Source of the DNA: Selaginella moellendorffii
Taxonomy: Eukaryota; Streptophyta; Lycopodiopsida; Selaginellales; Selaginellaceae
Length of the DNA: 64,000 nt
NCBI RefSeq assembly: GCF_000143415.4
Contig: NW_003314366.1
Span: 197,348 to 261,347, forward strand
Direction of reading: 5' to 3'
Shown here one piece after another: positions 33,305 to 43,619 of the stretch (position 1 is the stretch's first letter; the number at the start of each line of letters is the position of its first letter). A program made the position numbers and the translations under genes. The notes beneath the pieces are model-generated. The model did no database searches and was not told where the DNA came from. It saw only the letters and a program-made list of their open reading frames with translations.

Positions 33305-34954
33305 TTAATATTGGCTCAGTTGCTCCGAGTCTAGGTGGAGCCCAAGTCCCCATTCAATCTTTAAGATCCAATCCTTCAATAGCGCACGAGCTCTCAGAGT
33401 CGTGCACAAGTCCTCGTATGTCACAATATGGCCGGGAGTCATTTTGGTCTTGTTGAAGACAACCTCACCACGTAGAAGAGCATTAGCCACTGTCAGAAGG
33501 TCGTCGTCGTCTAGAGACCGCGAGAAACGCAAGGCGTTGAGCTTCAAATCATTGGGCTTCCGGCCGTCCTCCACACCCATTGAGTTTGGCAACTCCCCGT
33601 CATGGTACCTCCTCAGCACATCTACCCATTTGTCAAAAACAACTTTTGTCGCGAGTAGAATGTTATGGATGCTGAGTGTGTCATTGACCCCCAGTGTTTT
33701 CGAGAGAAGACTCGAGAATTCCTGCAATGGAAATGGCGTGAGGCCACATGCTATGCCACATACAACGAGGCTTACCTGCCAGGCGCTAGTTGCTAGTGCA
33801 CGTCCTTGTCCTGGTTTTTGTGGCTTCTTCAGTTGAACCCAGAGCTTCCGTGTTCGTGCCAATGTCTCGTGCAGACCCGATTTGTAGCACGTTTCTTGCT
33901 TGACATTCTGCGCGTGGGAGATGTATATGATAGATCGGAGGGGCGAGTTGCCTTTTATCAGGCGGACAACTCTTGTCTTGAAGACTTTCTTCACCTCCTC
34001 GCCCACCATAATATCCACAGCTATCTCTTGCATCGCCAAGCTAGAATGCTGCCCGGAGACGGCATAGAACCGGATGTTCTGATCGTCCAACACCTTCCTA
34101 TTGATCAAGTCTGGAAACCTCATCTCGCCCTTCATTTTTTGGTAGTAGGGGATCACGTTTGCGATGTCGGGTGTTACTGGACTTGCCAGCATCTTCTGCT
34201 TCAATTTCTCCACCCACTCATCAGATACTAGCCTGTGGTTGTATTTGCTTTGGATGTCGATACGGCTCACGTCGATTGTATATACTTTGTTGGAATAGTA
34301 ACAAGTACTATTATCTGCGACAATTTTTGCTGCCTCTTCTTGCTCTTTCTGCTCTTTGCGGCTCTTCTTTTTGGTGGGTGTAGTGTTCGAACCCGAGGCA
34401 ATGGCATCACTGAGTAGCTTCTTTTTTGGAGCAGGAGAGTCGGACGTCGGCTTGAGCTTGACCACCCTTTTCTGCTTCGAGGTAGTTTCCAGATCGACCC
34501 CCTTCCCCTTTGCTTCGCGAACTGGAGTCACTCTCAACGGCTCAATGTTGGAATATAGTTTTTGAACATCGCCGTAGGTGAGGTCCGTGGATTCCATGTG
34601 ATCTTCATAGACCCGCAGCGTCTTTGAAATTGTGGGCCTCCTGGACAACCTCTCCCTAGCTCCCTCTAGGAATTCCTCATAGCCGCTGCCCCCCTCCGGG
34701 AAGCCGCTAGGATGTGCAAGGTGGATCTTGAAGGCAGACGCTGTCTCTACCAGAAGTGCCAGTCCATATTCTTGCATGGAACTGCATGGAGTGTCTGTCA
34801 CTTGGATGAGGATCCCCATGCATTCTTTTCTCCCACCATCTGTGTTGTACAGCTTCAGATCCTCGCCTTCCATCCCGAAAGTCCAACTGGTGAGCTCCTC
34901 CCCCTTCTCTACATCCACATTGACAGTGGCTGGAAGAAGAACGCAATTCCTCGC
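33305..34954 (-). CDS. Cargo/accessory gene of transposon copy 1: constant N-module fused to ParB/sulfiredoxin-like domain
   Basis: The main exon starts after a TTTCTGAACAG acceptor at 34954 and reads to the TAA at 33305, with a 54-nt intron at 33778-33725. At least two or three short upstream exons lie between about 35000 and 35230, so the true start is not fixed. The first ~170 residues (ELTSWTFGMEGEDLKLYNTD, SGFPEGGSGYEEFLEGARER, KRVVKLKPTSD) are nearly identical to copy 2. From residue ~172 on the sequence is unique. A Lys-rich linker (KKKSRKEQKEQEEAAK) is followed by VYTIDVSRIDIQSKYNHRL, then VIPYYQKMKGE and FYAVSGQHSSLAMQEI, which resembles the G-Q-H-R-x-x-A motif of ParB/sulfiredoxin-fold domains. 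A C-terminal region of no known family follows. Function unknown. Confidence 0.6.
   Translation of the reverse strand, partial: ARNCVLLPATVNVDVEKGEELTSWTFGMEGEDLKLYNTDGGRKECMGILIQVTDTPCSSMQEYGLALLVETASAFKIHLAHPSGFPEGGSGYEEFLEGARERLSRRPTISKTLRVYEDHMESTDLTYGDVQKLYSNIEPLRVTPVREAKGKGVDLETTSKQKRVVKLKPTSDSPAPKKKLLSDAIASGSNTTPTKKKSRKEQKEQEEAAKIVADNSTCYYSNKVYTIDVSRIDIQSKYNHRLVSDEWVEKLKQKMLASPVTPDIANVIPYYQKMKGEMRFPDLINRKVLDDQNIRFYAVSGQHSSLAMQEIAVDIMVGEEVKKVFKTRVVRLIKGNSPLRSIIYISHAQNVKQETCYKSGLHETLARTRKLWVQLKKPQKPGQGRALATSAWQVSLVVCGIACGLTPFPLQEFSSLLSKTLGVNDTLSIHNILLATKVVFDKWVDVLRRYHDGELPNSMGVEDGRKPNDLKLNALRFSRSLDDDDLLTVANALLRGEVVFNKTKMTPGHIVTYEDLCTTLRARALLKDWILKIEWGLGLHLDSEQLSQY
33364..34439. other. 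Variable cargo segment of transposon copy 1
   Basis: Copy 1 and copy 2 match up to ATCTTTA at 33363/48547 and again from TCGGACGTCGG at 34440/52015. The 1,076 bp in between have no counterpart in copy 2, which has 3,467 bp of different sequence. The right breakpoint lies inside the minus-strand coding region and keeps the frame open in both copies. Confidence 0.85.
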
Positions 34955-35404
34955 CTGTTCAGAAATGCACAACAATTAGAGCTGACAGATGAAAAGCTAG
35001 TAGCTGGAAATAACGTGAGGCCACACGCCATTCACCACTGCATCAGATGTCTTGAGGCTGCATCCTAAGATGGCATGAGGCTACACGCCATCTGTAACCG
35101 GACTGCACTCGAGAGCCCAATCGGTGCATGCCAATGTTGCTACTGAATGGCATGTGGCCTCATGCCATTTTCTACTTGGCCTAAAAGACTTACCATTTGA
35201 AGCCGAATGGAGGCGTGACAACCGGACTCGCTGGCGAATGTGCACTGTGTGTGCAGCGGATTGTAGCAGCAAGGCTACTCTGCCACTTACAGTTGGAGAG
35301 TGGCGCTGAAATCTCCCGGGACGCCAAGTGGGCTGCGTGTGGGTGGCGGAGTGGGCGGCGGAGTTGGCGGCGAAGTTACAAACTGGGTGTGTCTTGAAGT
35401 GGAC

Positions 35405-35560
35405 GCCGATGCACACGAGCGCGATGCGAGCGTGATGCGAGCGCGAGTGTGATGCAAGCGCAAGTGGACGCCGATGCACACGAGAAACCTATAGAGAAGT
35501 GGGAGCGCGAGTGGGAGCGCGATGCGAGCGCGAGTGTGCGAGCGCGAGTACGAAGCAAAA
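35405..35560. repeat. GCGAGCGCGAGTG-type minisatellite, copy 1
   Basis: Degenerate tandem units built from GCGATGCGAGCGCGAGTG and a larger unit with GTGGACGCCGATGCACACGAG. The equivalent array in copy 2 is at 52985-53165 and differs in unit number. Confidence 0.75.
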
Positions 35561-36444
35561 TGCAAAACCTAACCTCACACGCGTGAAATGTCACGACGGT
35601 TGGTAATCCCGCCACGTCATCATTTCTCGGACTTGGGCGCCACTATTAATTTCTGGATTGGCGCGCGCATGCGTGAAATCCAAAAGAAATCCGCAACGTC
35701 ATCATTCCTCGGACTGCATGCACGCGAAATCCAAAAGAAAGATCATGATTGGGATATCATTTAATACCCTCACTATATTTATACCATGCATGATTGGATA
35801 TTCCAAAGCATTTTGTATTTCCAAAAATGCCAAATGTTCAGCTAAATAAATTGTCAGAGGATGACGTTCAAGCATGTGGGCTCATGCAATTTTGATCCCA
35901 AAAAATGCACCAAAAAATGCTTGGCGTCATCTGGTGTTATCTCTTGAATGGCGTGGGGCCGCATGCCATTTTCAGGAGCACATAGGAGTATATTCCTAGA
36001 ATATTCTGACACGCGCGAGATTGTTTTGAGTTTCCTGGAGATCCAACCGTTAGATCGCAACTAAATTTTACAGAATGGTATACAATGTCCTTCTTGATGA
36101 CCCTGCAAAGAAGCATCTCGATCGGACACCACATGAGACCACACGAGCCTTACAATGTTTCAGGGGCATTTGCCATAGATCCGACCGTTATTTTGCTCCA
36201 AGATTCTACAGTTTGGTGTGCATTGACCTTTCCATCGACACTGCAAAGGGACATCACAATCAGATGCGGGATCACAAGAAACCAACTTCACTAACTCTGG
36301 TTTCACCAAGATCTACGTAAGGAGTTATGAAATGAAAGGACCCTCTCTATTGAAATGTGTTTATGGTCCTAGGGGCATTGTGACATATCAAAGGATTTTG
36401 CATCAAGTTCTGTATTTGCATGTTTATCAAGCTACTGAATTGCT

Positions 36445-36475
36445 AAACCCTAAACCCTAAACCCTAACCCTAAAC
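36445..36475. repeat. Plant telomere-type repeats (AAACCCT)n inside transposon copy 1
   Basis: Four tandem AAACCCT/AACCCT units. Copy 2 has three units at 53839-53863. Internal position in a mobile element, not a chromosome end. Confidence 0.85.
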
Positions 36476-37284
36476 ATGTGGCAAATGCTGCGTGAAGAAA
36501 GATGCCCTTTCTGGGAAAATGCTGTAAGAGGCAGATTCCGAGCAGATGTATCTCAGGCCAGCGAAGGGGACAAACGAAAGCTAGCTATAAACATGACGGG
36601 ATGCAAATAGATTACTAGGCTGGTCCTGCGAAAATCAAAAACCATAATTGAAAATATTGAAAATGCAAAAAGAAAGGTTTATAATATTTTTGAATTTTAA
36701 GCAACCAAATGAATGTAAGTAGGGCATGTGTTTGTAAGTTTAAAAATGCCTCAACCACTTAAATTCCCAAGTAAATAAAGCTGTTTCTATTTTTGGTACA
36801 GGTAAACTTTATAGCGTGTGGGCTCATGCAATTTTGAACCCAAAAATGCACCAAAAAATGCTCGACTAGCATTATTCTTTGAATGGCATGTGGCCTTATA
36901 TTGCCATAAATGGACGTACACACACAGCATAATTATTCCTTTACACGGCGAATAATCTTGGTGCGGATCGCTGACATGGCATGGCAAAGTTCGAATCACT
37001 GACATGGCACAGCTGGATCGAGGCAAGGACATGATGTGACAAAGTTTAACCTCCGACAGCAAAGTCTAGAAGCTACTCAGTTTGAAATTTGTCAGAGGAA
37101 TCATAAGATCTGGTTTGTCAGAGGATTTGATGTGACGTTCAAGCATGTGTTATTTTTGAATTCTCGAACTCATTCCTAGGTCTATCATTTTTGTGCGCCG
37201 TGTTCTTGGTTCCGCTGAGCGCAGTGAGCGCTGCTTGTGTAAGCGGCGTTGTGAGCTGTGGTTTATGCGTCTACAAGCGGTTGC

Positions 37285-37405
37285 GGCATTGCGAGCGCCA
37301 TTGCGAGCGGCAGTTTATGCGAGTGGCAGTTTGTGCGAGCGGCGCTACGAGCAGTTGCGGTGTTGCGAGCGGCGCTACGAGTAGTTGCGGTGTTGCGAGC
37401 GGCAC
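37285..37405. repeat. GCGAGCGGCGCTACGAGCAG-type tandem repeat upstream of the transposase
   Basis: Two to three about 30-bp units (GCGCTACGAG then AGTTGCGGTGTT), preceded by shorter GCGAGC units. The copy 2 equivalent is at 54680-54805 with fewer units. Confidence 0.7.
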
Positions 37406-37769
37406 TGTCTTTGGTGTGGCTACCGCTTCCTCTTGATATTCGGCAATTGTGCTTCCTGGTATGTTCACCATGGAATGGTTTAGGACCACATTTAGAAATG
37501 GCATGAGGCCACATACCATCTTGGGCCCTTGCAATTTCATGGCTAGCGTATTGTCATGTATGTTTTTACTTGCCTGCAGCTGTGTGTATATCAAGATGGC
37601 ATGAGGCCTCATGCCAATTTTGTGAATGCGAAATTTCACGTGGGTGTCAATAGCATGTTTGAATAATGGCATGTGGCCTCATGCTATTGAGGTTGTTTGG
37701 TATGTTATGATTTAGGCCATTCTCCAATCATTTTTTGTATGGTCTTAACTTCTTTTCTGCACTTTCAGA

Positions 37770-40700
37770 ATGGCCTTCAGGGTTGGGGAAAAGGTTTACA
37801 TTTTGAATGGTGGGAAGAGAGTTGCAAAAGGGACCCTTGTGTCTATAGATCGGAACTTTGTTATACACTGTCAAAGGCTTGGGGAAGGCAATGCTGCTGT
37901 ATCAGTAGAGACTGTCTTCGATGGGAATGTGGTCGCTATTGAACGAGGAGAGATGGTCGTCGGGGTAAATGTTGTTGTTGCCTTGAAAAATCTGCAGAAG
38001 AAAGCAAATGTTGGGGACAGCGCAAGTGCGACGCATGTTCCCTCCATGGATCTTAAGAACCGTACTACATGGATTCAGGCAAAAGTGTTTCTAAACAACC
38101 CCGAGGGGGAGGTGGTAGCTGAGGGCTTAGCCACAGTTGTCGATCCAAGAGATGCGGTTGCTAATCAAAAATTGGGCTGGGATGATATTGGAGTTGCGAT
38201 TTTAGAGGTTGTTGACACAGAAGAAAACAGTCTGACTATTGGAAGCATTGTGCGGTGGAAATTGAGGCATTTAGTGTTTGAGAATGTGAAGGATTCACAA
38301 TCAAACACCACTACAACTGATGACAGAACATCTCTTCATGGGAAAAGAAAGTACACCTTCCTACAGCGCAGCCAAAGGGATCTGAGCAACGAACCGAAAA
38401 GGCAGAAAATGGCGATGGAGGTTCGAATGGTCTCGACAGTTGCTTGTTGCAAGAGGAGGTGCTGTCAACATGCTGATTGGGATGCTATTGAAGAGGAGAG
38501 AGCAAGATACAAGACATTGTCCTGGAAGGCAGCTCGCAATTTTGTGTATGAGGCATTACGGTCATCTGTTGATGCTTCAGAACATCAGGTGGGGGGCATG
38601 GTCTTCCAGAGGGGTTTGGTCTGCATGAAGGCATGGAGAATCATTTATGGAGTCCCTCGAACCACATTCTACAGAATCAAAACTGAGTTCGAGGAACAAA
38701 GGGTTCAACAGGCAGTCCATGGGAACGACGGTACGCACAAAACCAGGGGTCATGTTGTATATGGAGAGGCAATCTTCAAGAGGTTTGTCGAGACATGTAG
38801 CAAGCAGCAACCACATAAAACCCGCCTCTTGGAAGATGGAACACGAGACACCCAACGAGTTCTCCCTTCCATGTATACCAAGGGGGCCATATTGGAAGAT
38901 GTGAATCGGGAACTCCAGAGTAATGGCTACAGGAAGCTGAGCCAATCTAGATTTAGTAGATTGTGGAGCAACAGGTTCAGGGATGTGAGTATAGGAAAGT
39001 ACTCCAGCTTTTCAAAGTGTGACGAGTGCACTGCTATCAAAATGGCTTTGTCGAAGAATTCTTGCAGCGCTCAAGAGCGAGAGACGTTGGTTAGAAGGCG
39101 GCTCGACCACAACATCGAGCAGAAAAGCTGCAGTACTGCATATTATCATAACAGGATTCTCTCCATGGAGAGACCTGACTCTTACCTCTGCATCATCCAC
39201 GACAAAATGGACCAGAAAAAGACGTGCTTACCTCGACTCAATCCTGCCCCCAAGGCAATCTCTTCATCCATGCAGCTGCCTGTGTCTCTGTTTGGCATAA
39301 TCGCTCATGGGCATGGTGCCCAGAACTATGGGAACTGCTTTGTACCTCTATGGGGTGGCGGGGGTGCAAACATGATGATTGCGTCCCTAGCAAAACACTT
39401 AAGGTCTCTGCAAAGTGCACAGACTGAGCTGAACGGCCAACCCTTGCATAAGGCCCTTGTCGATCGAACCCCATACAGGGTTCAGCTGGAGGAGGAGCAA
39501 AGGCTTGCAGTATCGCGTGGGGCCCCATGCCATCCCAGTGAATATGTTGGCCGTCAGATTGTAGGGTTATCACGTGAGGCCTCATGCCATTCTGACGAGG
39601 CTGGTCGCCCGGTGAATGCACAGCCTCATCCAAACGAAGCAGAATCTCAAGGAAGTTTTTGCGGCCGATGTGGCCTTCCACCCCATCTTCTGCTCCAAAC
39701 AGACAATGCTGGCAGTGAGAACAAAAACATGTACGTCTTCGCGTACTTGGCGATGCTTGTTGCCAAAGGCATATTTGAAACGGTTACACTTGGCTTTCTC
39801 ATGGTTGGGCACACTCATGAAGACGTCGATGCCATGTTCAGTCACCTGGCAGAGTCCCTCCGGCGATCCAATGTCCTCACCCTCCCACAACTCTACGATG
39901 AATTCCAAAATTGCATCAAAGGCACTGTTGAAGCTGCACTTGTGACAGAGGTTCCAGACTTTAAGGGGTTTGTAAGAGGCTACATCAGGGACGGATCCGA
40001 AATGCTGATTGGCCACTCCAAGCCTCTTCAGTTTCATTTCAGCATGCGTGACGGTGCTCCAGTGATGAGGTACAAGATGAGAGAATGGGACACAGTGTGG
40101 CTGCCAGTGGACGGCATTGAACTCTTCAAGAGAGATCCCATTACTGGGGAACCTATGATTCCTCAGGGTTCCCCACGGCCGATGCACCCGGATGGACTCA
40201 AAAACCAGGAAAGTATAGTGGCCGGGATTAGACAGCATATTGCCTTCTGGAAGAGGGGGTTGGTGTTTGGTGGAGAATCCTATTTTAAGAGGTGCAAGCC
40301 TTTGCTTGAATACTGGGAGAAGATTATATCTGCTATCCAAAATGGGCCGGTTGTATATGAAGAATTGGAAGAGTCCTTTTGGCCAGAACCCAGAGCACCA
40401 GATAGTAGCGGAAAAATGTCCTCTGGAAATGCAGTGACAGATAACGATGTTGAGGATCACTATTGTGGGCCGAGGAACAAGAAGCCGGATTCAGCATTCA
40501 ATCCAGTACAAGTCTGCAAAGGAATGGTCGTGCTTGTCAGACCCAGTAATAAAAAACAAATGATATGGGTGGGGCGCTGCATCACTGATGCAGAGGAGGA
40601 CGCGGAAACTAACTCCTTCAATGTAACTGTGGAGTGGTTCAAGCCAAGTTCCGGATATACGAAGGATTGCCTAGAAAAGAGATGGGTGCTGAATCCAAGG

Positions 40701-40908
40701 GATCCCAGCATGAGCATATCGGTGGATAATGTTGTGCATGGTTGGATGCGGAAACAGAGTGCCACCATCACCTTGCCAGACCATGCAAGAGATGCAGCAA
40801 GAGCATTCATAACCCGGGTTCAAGGTGAGATTTAATATTCCTTTACTAAGTTTCTAATGTATTTTATTTCAAGGTGAACAATCCGAATCTGAATCAGAGG
40901 AGGCGTGA
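37770..40908 (+). CDS. Putative DDE/D-type transposase with DUF7869-like core, intact
   Basis: The main exon 37770-40824 and a short last exon 40874-40908 (49-nt intron) give about 1029 aa ending in an acidic tail, EQSESESEEA. The N-terminal region is a β-rich domain (FRVGEKVYILNGGKRVAKGT) that recurs in related plant transposon proteins. Then come a Cys/His cluster (CCKRRCCQHADW), CDECTAIKMAL, and a core with IHDKMDQKKTCLPR, LQTDNAGSENKNMYVFAYL and FLMVGHTHEDVDAMFSHLAE. These three blocks match the conserved blocks of DUF7869 proteins. Their Asp residues (MD, TDN, EDVD) are plausible metal ligands of an RNase H-like fold, which is inference. Two stretches near residues 580-610 (SRGAPCH, SREASCH) are encoded by the element's palindromes. 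Transposase identity rests on position inside a TIR element. Confidence 0.65.
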
Positions 40909-41430
40909 TGGCATGTGGCCCTTTGCACTAGTATATCTTAATACTGGTCTGAGAAATAGAATGGCATGTGCCCTCAGGCCTTTTACTAAAATCACCTTTG
41001 AAAGAAATGCAAGCCTCTATGTCGTAAAAAAAAGGTACTAGAGAAATTCCTTAATAATATGAATGTTATTTAGTTTCATGAAAATACACTAAGGGTCAAA
41101 TGAGTTAAATGACTTCTCCAGACTAGCAATGCCTCTTGCTACACCTTCACAATTAGATTCGTTAGAAAAAGATAACATTGAATAATATCTAAATGTTCTC
41201 ACCATTAAGTTATATGTCTGGCTAATAGGAATGACGTTCATCTTGGAAAGCTCACCACACGCTCAATGAACAAACAAATAGTGTGTGCGCGCATGCCATC
41301 GCTCTTCTTTAGCTTCAGATTCGGCTTGTTCACCTTGACAATGAGATTTATTATACAACCAGATGGACTCAGTCTGGACACAAAGTCACCGCGCTAATCA
41401 CCATGCCCCAGATATGTCTAGCCCCTGGAC

Positions 41431-41627
41431 AAAAAACAAATGAGCAAGTATGAGATAAAGGGGAGAAATCTCAAAGTCACACTTGGCATGATTGTGTTGC
41501 AACCAATCCATACCAAGGATGAAGTCAAAAGCTTGACTTGGCACCACCCACAATGACTGCAACCTAAGCTTGAGATCGCCTATACGCACAACTAGGTCTG
41601 CCTCATCCCATGCATATGCATGTGTAC
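41431..41627 (-). pseudogene. Element A aspartic protease fragment
   Basis: Minus strand reads SQAFDFILGMDWLQHNHAKCDF, the C-terminal signature (LGMDWL) of Ty3-type retroviral-like proteases. Cut on one side by transposon copy 1 and on the other by the Cassandra insertion. Confidence 0.75.
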
Positions 41628-41632
41628 AGCTG

Positions 41633-42211
41633 TGTAAGCTCCTGAGTTTGGACTTCCCGGGAGGTCACCCAACCCAGTACTATTCAAACCCAAGGACGCT
41701 TAACCCCAAATATCCTAAGACCCTTAACCAATTGGAAAAGGGGGTGCACTCTTGTTCATGGGCCCTTTCCCTCTATATTTGAACCCCATGGATCGTCCCT
41801 TTGGTTGCTTACAATCCACCACGCTTCCCTGCAAGTTCACGCCCTCGTGAACGGAAGCTGAGAGCCGCAACTCTCCCGAGAGCCCCGCTCTCTTGACACC
41901 CTACCCTCGGGTCGAGCCTAGCGGGAGCAAACTAGACCAGCCAGATGTCAATCAACATGTGGTGTGATTCCCTTAGCCAACCAACAGAGTTGGACCCGAG
42001 ACCCCTCTGATACCAAATGTAAGCTCCTGAGTTTGGACTTCCCGGGAGGTCACCCAGCCCAGTACTATTCAAACCCAAGGACGCTTAACCCCAAATATCC
42101 CAAGACCCTTAACCGATTGGAAAAGGGGGTGCACTCTTGTTCATGGGCCCTTTCCCTCTATATTTGAACCCCATGGATTGTCTCTCAAGTCGTTCCCTTT
42201 GGTTGCTTACA
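41633..42211 (-). mobile_element. Cassandra-like TRIM retrotransposon with 5S rRNA-like LTRs
   Basis: Two LTRs, 41633-41813 and 42018-42211, both start TGTAAGCTCC and end GGTTGCTTACA on the plus strand. They flank a noncoding internal part of about 204 bp. A 5-bp target duplication AGCTG sits at 41628-41632 and 42212-42216. On the minus strand the sequence right after the 5' LTR is TTTGGTATCAGAG, the initiator-tRNA-Met primer binding site. The LTRs contain GGACTTCCCGGGAGGTCACC and CCAGTACTATTC...ACGCTTAACC, matching the reverse complement of plant 5S rRNA. This is the hallmark of Cassandra elements. Confidence 0.9.
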
Positions 42212-42216
42212 AGCTG

Positions 42217-42830
42217 TTGCCATAAATAATGAAAACTGACTTTGCCACACAACACAAGTGTAGACGGCAATATGTAGCAACAAGTCAAGTAATAGAAGAT
42301 AAACTCAAACTTGTATCAACGAAAATGAAGAGAATAATAGGAGACATCTTGTTATAAAAACTAGATTGGAAAGTAAACACTGAATGAATTGGTGTTGAGT
42401 GGACCCCTTGATAATACTCCTGAAAGAAATATAGAGTGGTCATTGGCTTATTCGCACAAAGTCTCTCTATTACTCGTGTGATTCTTCATTTCCTAGATGC
42501 ATCTTGGTGTCTAGAGCTTCCACTACAGTAACACTAATAAGATGTTGTTGAAGCCAAGGTCTCCATCCAGGAAATGGTAGCTGTTAATCTGGAAAATGCC
42601 AACAACACCGATAAATGTGACCAACTTCATCACACACCCAGTAATGAACATCACGGCCACGACCACATCCTCACCCTTGTCCTTGGAATCAAGCAGTACC
42701 AATATCAACCTCTATTAGAACAGGACCATCACCCACAGGAAGTGGAGTTGAAGGACATGCCGTGAGAAGTGGAAGATGTGACAACTCATAATGTTGTGCC
42801 AAGCGAAGAGCATCGTCAAGAGTGGTGTAA
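42217..42830 (-). pseudogene. Element A gag 3' part with degenerate zinc knuckle
   Basis: Minus strand near 42640 reads HYWVCDEVGHIYRC, a CCHC knuckle with its first Cys changed to Tyr. Near 42825-42760 it reads KFVAYTTLDDALRLAQHYELSHLP, the usual end of a Ty3 gag domain. It continues the gag piece at 47.2-47.9 kb across element B. Confidence 0.65.
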
Positions 42831-43539
42831 GCCACAAATTTTTCCTTTCTAATTTGCTAGTTCACCTCATTTATTCAACCACCATGGCCTTGGCCTTAGT
42901 TAAGTTACCTCACCAAGGTCGCCTATTGTACCAACTCCTACTTGGTCTGCTTGGTTTCAGCTACTCACTGCACAAATAACTTTGTGTTACCCATCCATCC
43001 ACGGATTCCCAAATCTCTCCCAATCTACCTCCCCAGGTTAGATTAAACTTAAGGTTTAGATACACTCCCCATAGGCACAAGCATCTAAGCACACTAAGCC
43101 ACTAGGTTCTTAACATCCCTTGGTACAACAAAACTTGATCATGGGACCCTCTAAATCATAAACTTTGGGTGCAACACTTACTTCAAGACACCAGGGGGAA
43201 ACACCATAGCCTAATGGCTCAGTATGAGTACCCCTACTCCCACACTTCCATCCCGAAGGGAAGGCCCAAACCCTTGGGAAGGGCGAGGACTAATAATCCA
43301 CAAGGTACTCAAGTGCACCAGTCCATATGAGCTAAGAGCACCACAGTCCATTTCCCTTCCAGGAGTGGAAGCTGCTTTTGAACACTTCCTTGGGTGGCAC
43401 TTTCAACACCAGCTGAGTCCATGCTCACTCCAACCCATGGCCCCTTAGCCCCAGTCTCAAGCTCAAGTCAGTTTGGAAGCACCAATAGAAAGTTCTTTTA
43501 AGACTAGTTCTTAGACCTCACTTTTGGAACCCCCTACAG

Positions 43540-43558
43540 CCCCCCCCCCCCCCCCCCC
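43540..43558. repeat. Poly-C tract (19 C) in left LTR of element B
   Basis: Uninterrupted run of C; the right LTR has an 18-C run at 46788-46805. Confidence 0.9.
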
Positions 43559-43619
43559 TATGAGACACACACTTTGGGCTTTCACTCCATGACCTTCACT
43601 CCATGACCTGTATTAGTAT

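Larger units (their letters stand above)
33084..41430 (+). mobile_element. Large TIR DNA transposon, copy 1 (intact transposase, right end missing)
   Basis: The left end carries the terminal repeat AAGCTCTATTT...GTTAAAGTGGGA (33084-33107), identical to the left end of copy 2 at 48268. Outside the cargo segment (33364-34439) the two copies are almost identical to 41430 (GGACAAAAAA), where copy 1 changes abruptly into element A protease sequence. Copy 2 continues there to its right TIR. Copy 1 thus lacks about 90 bp including the right TIR. It contains a plus-strand transposase-like gene (37770-40908) and a minus-strand gene (33305 to about 35230), separated by a 2.5-kb noncoding middle rich in minisatellites, telomere-like repeats and palindromes. 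Confidence 0.8.

Noticed and set aside
36445-36475. Chromosome end
   Set aside because: Only four telomere-type units, inside a mobile element with sequence continuing on both sides.
39510-39598. Two ultra-short introns (29 and 34 nt) in the transposase around the palindromes
   Set aside because: Removing them puts an immediate stop in frame, whereas reading through keeps the frame open.
33732-40980. CRISPR-like array of regularly spaced palindromes
   Set aside because: Spacing is irregular, the context is a plant transposon, and the repeats are in introns, exons and flanks alike.
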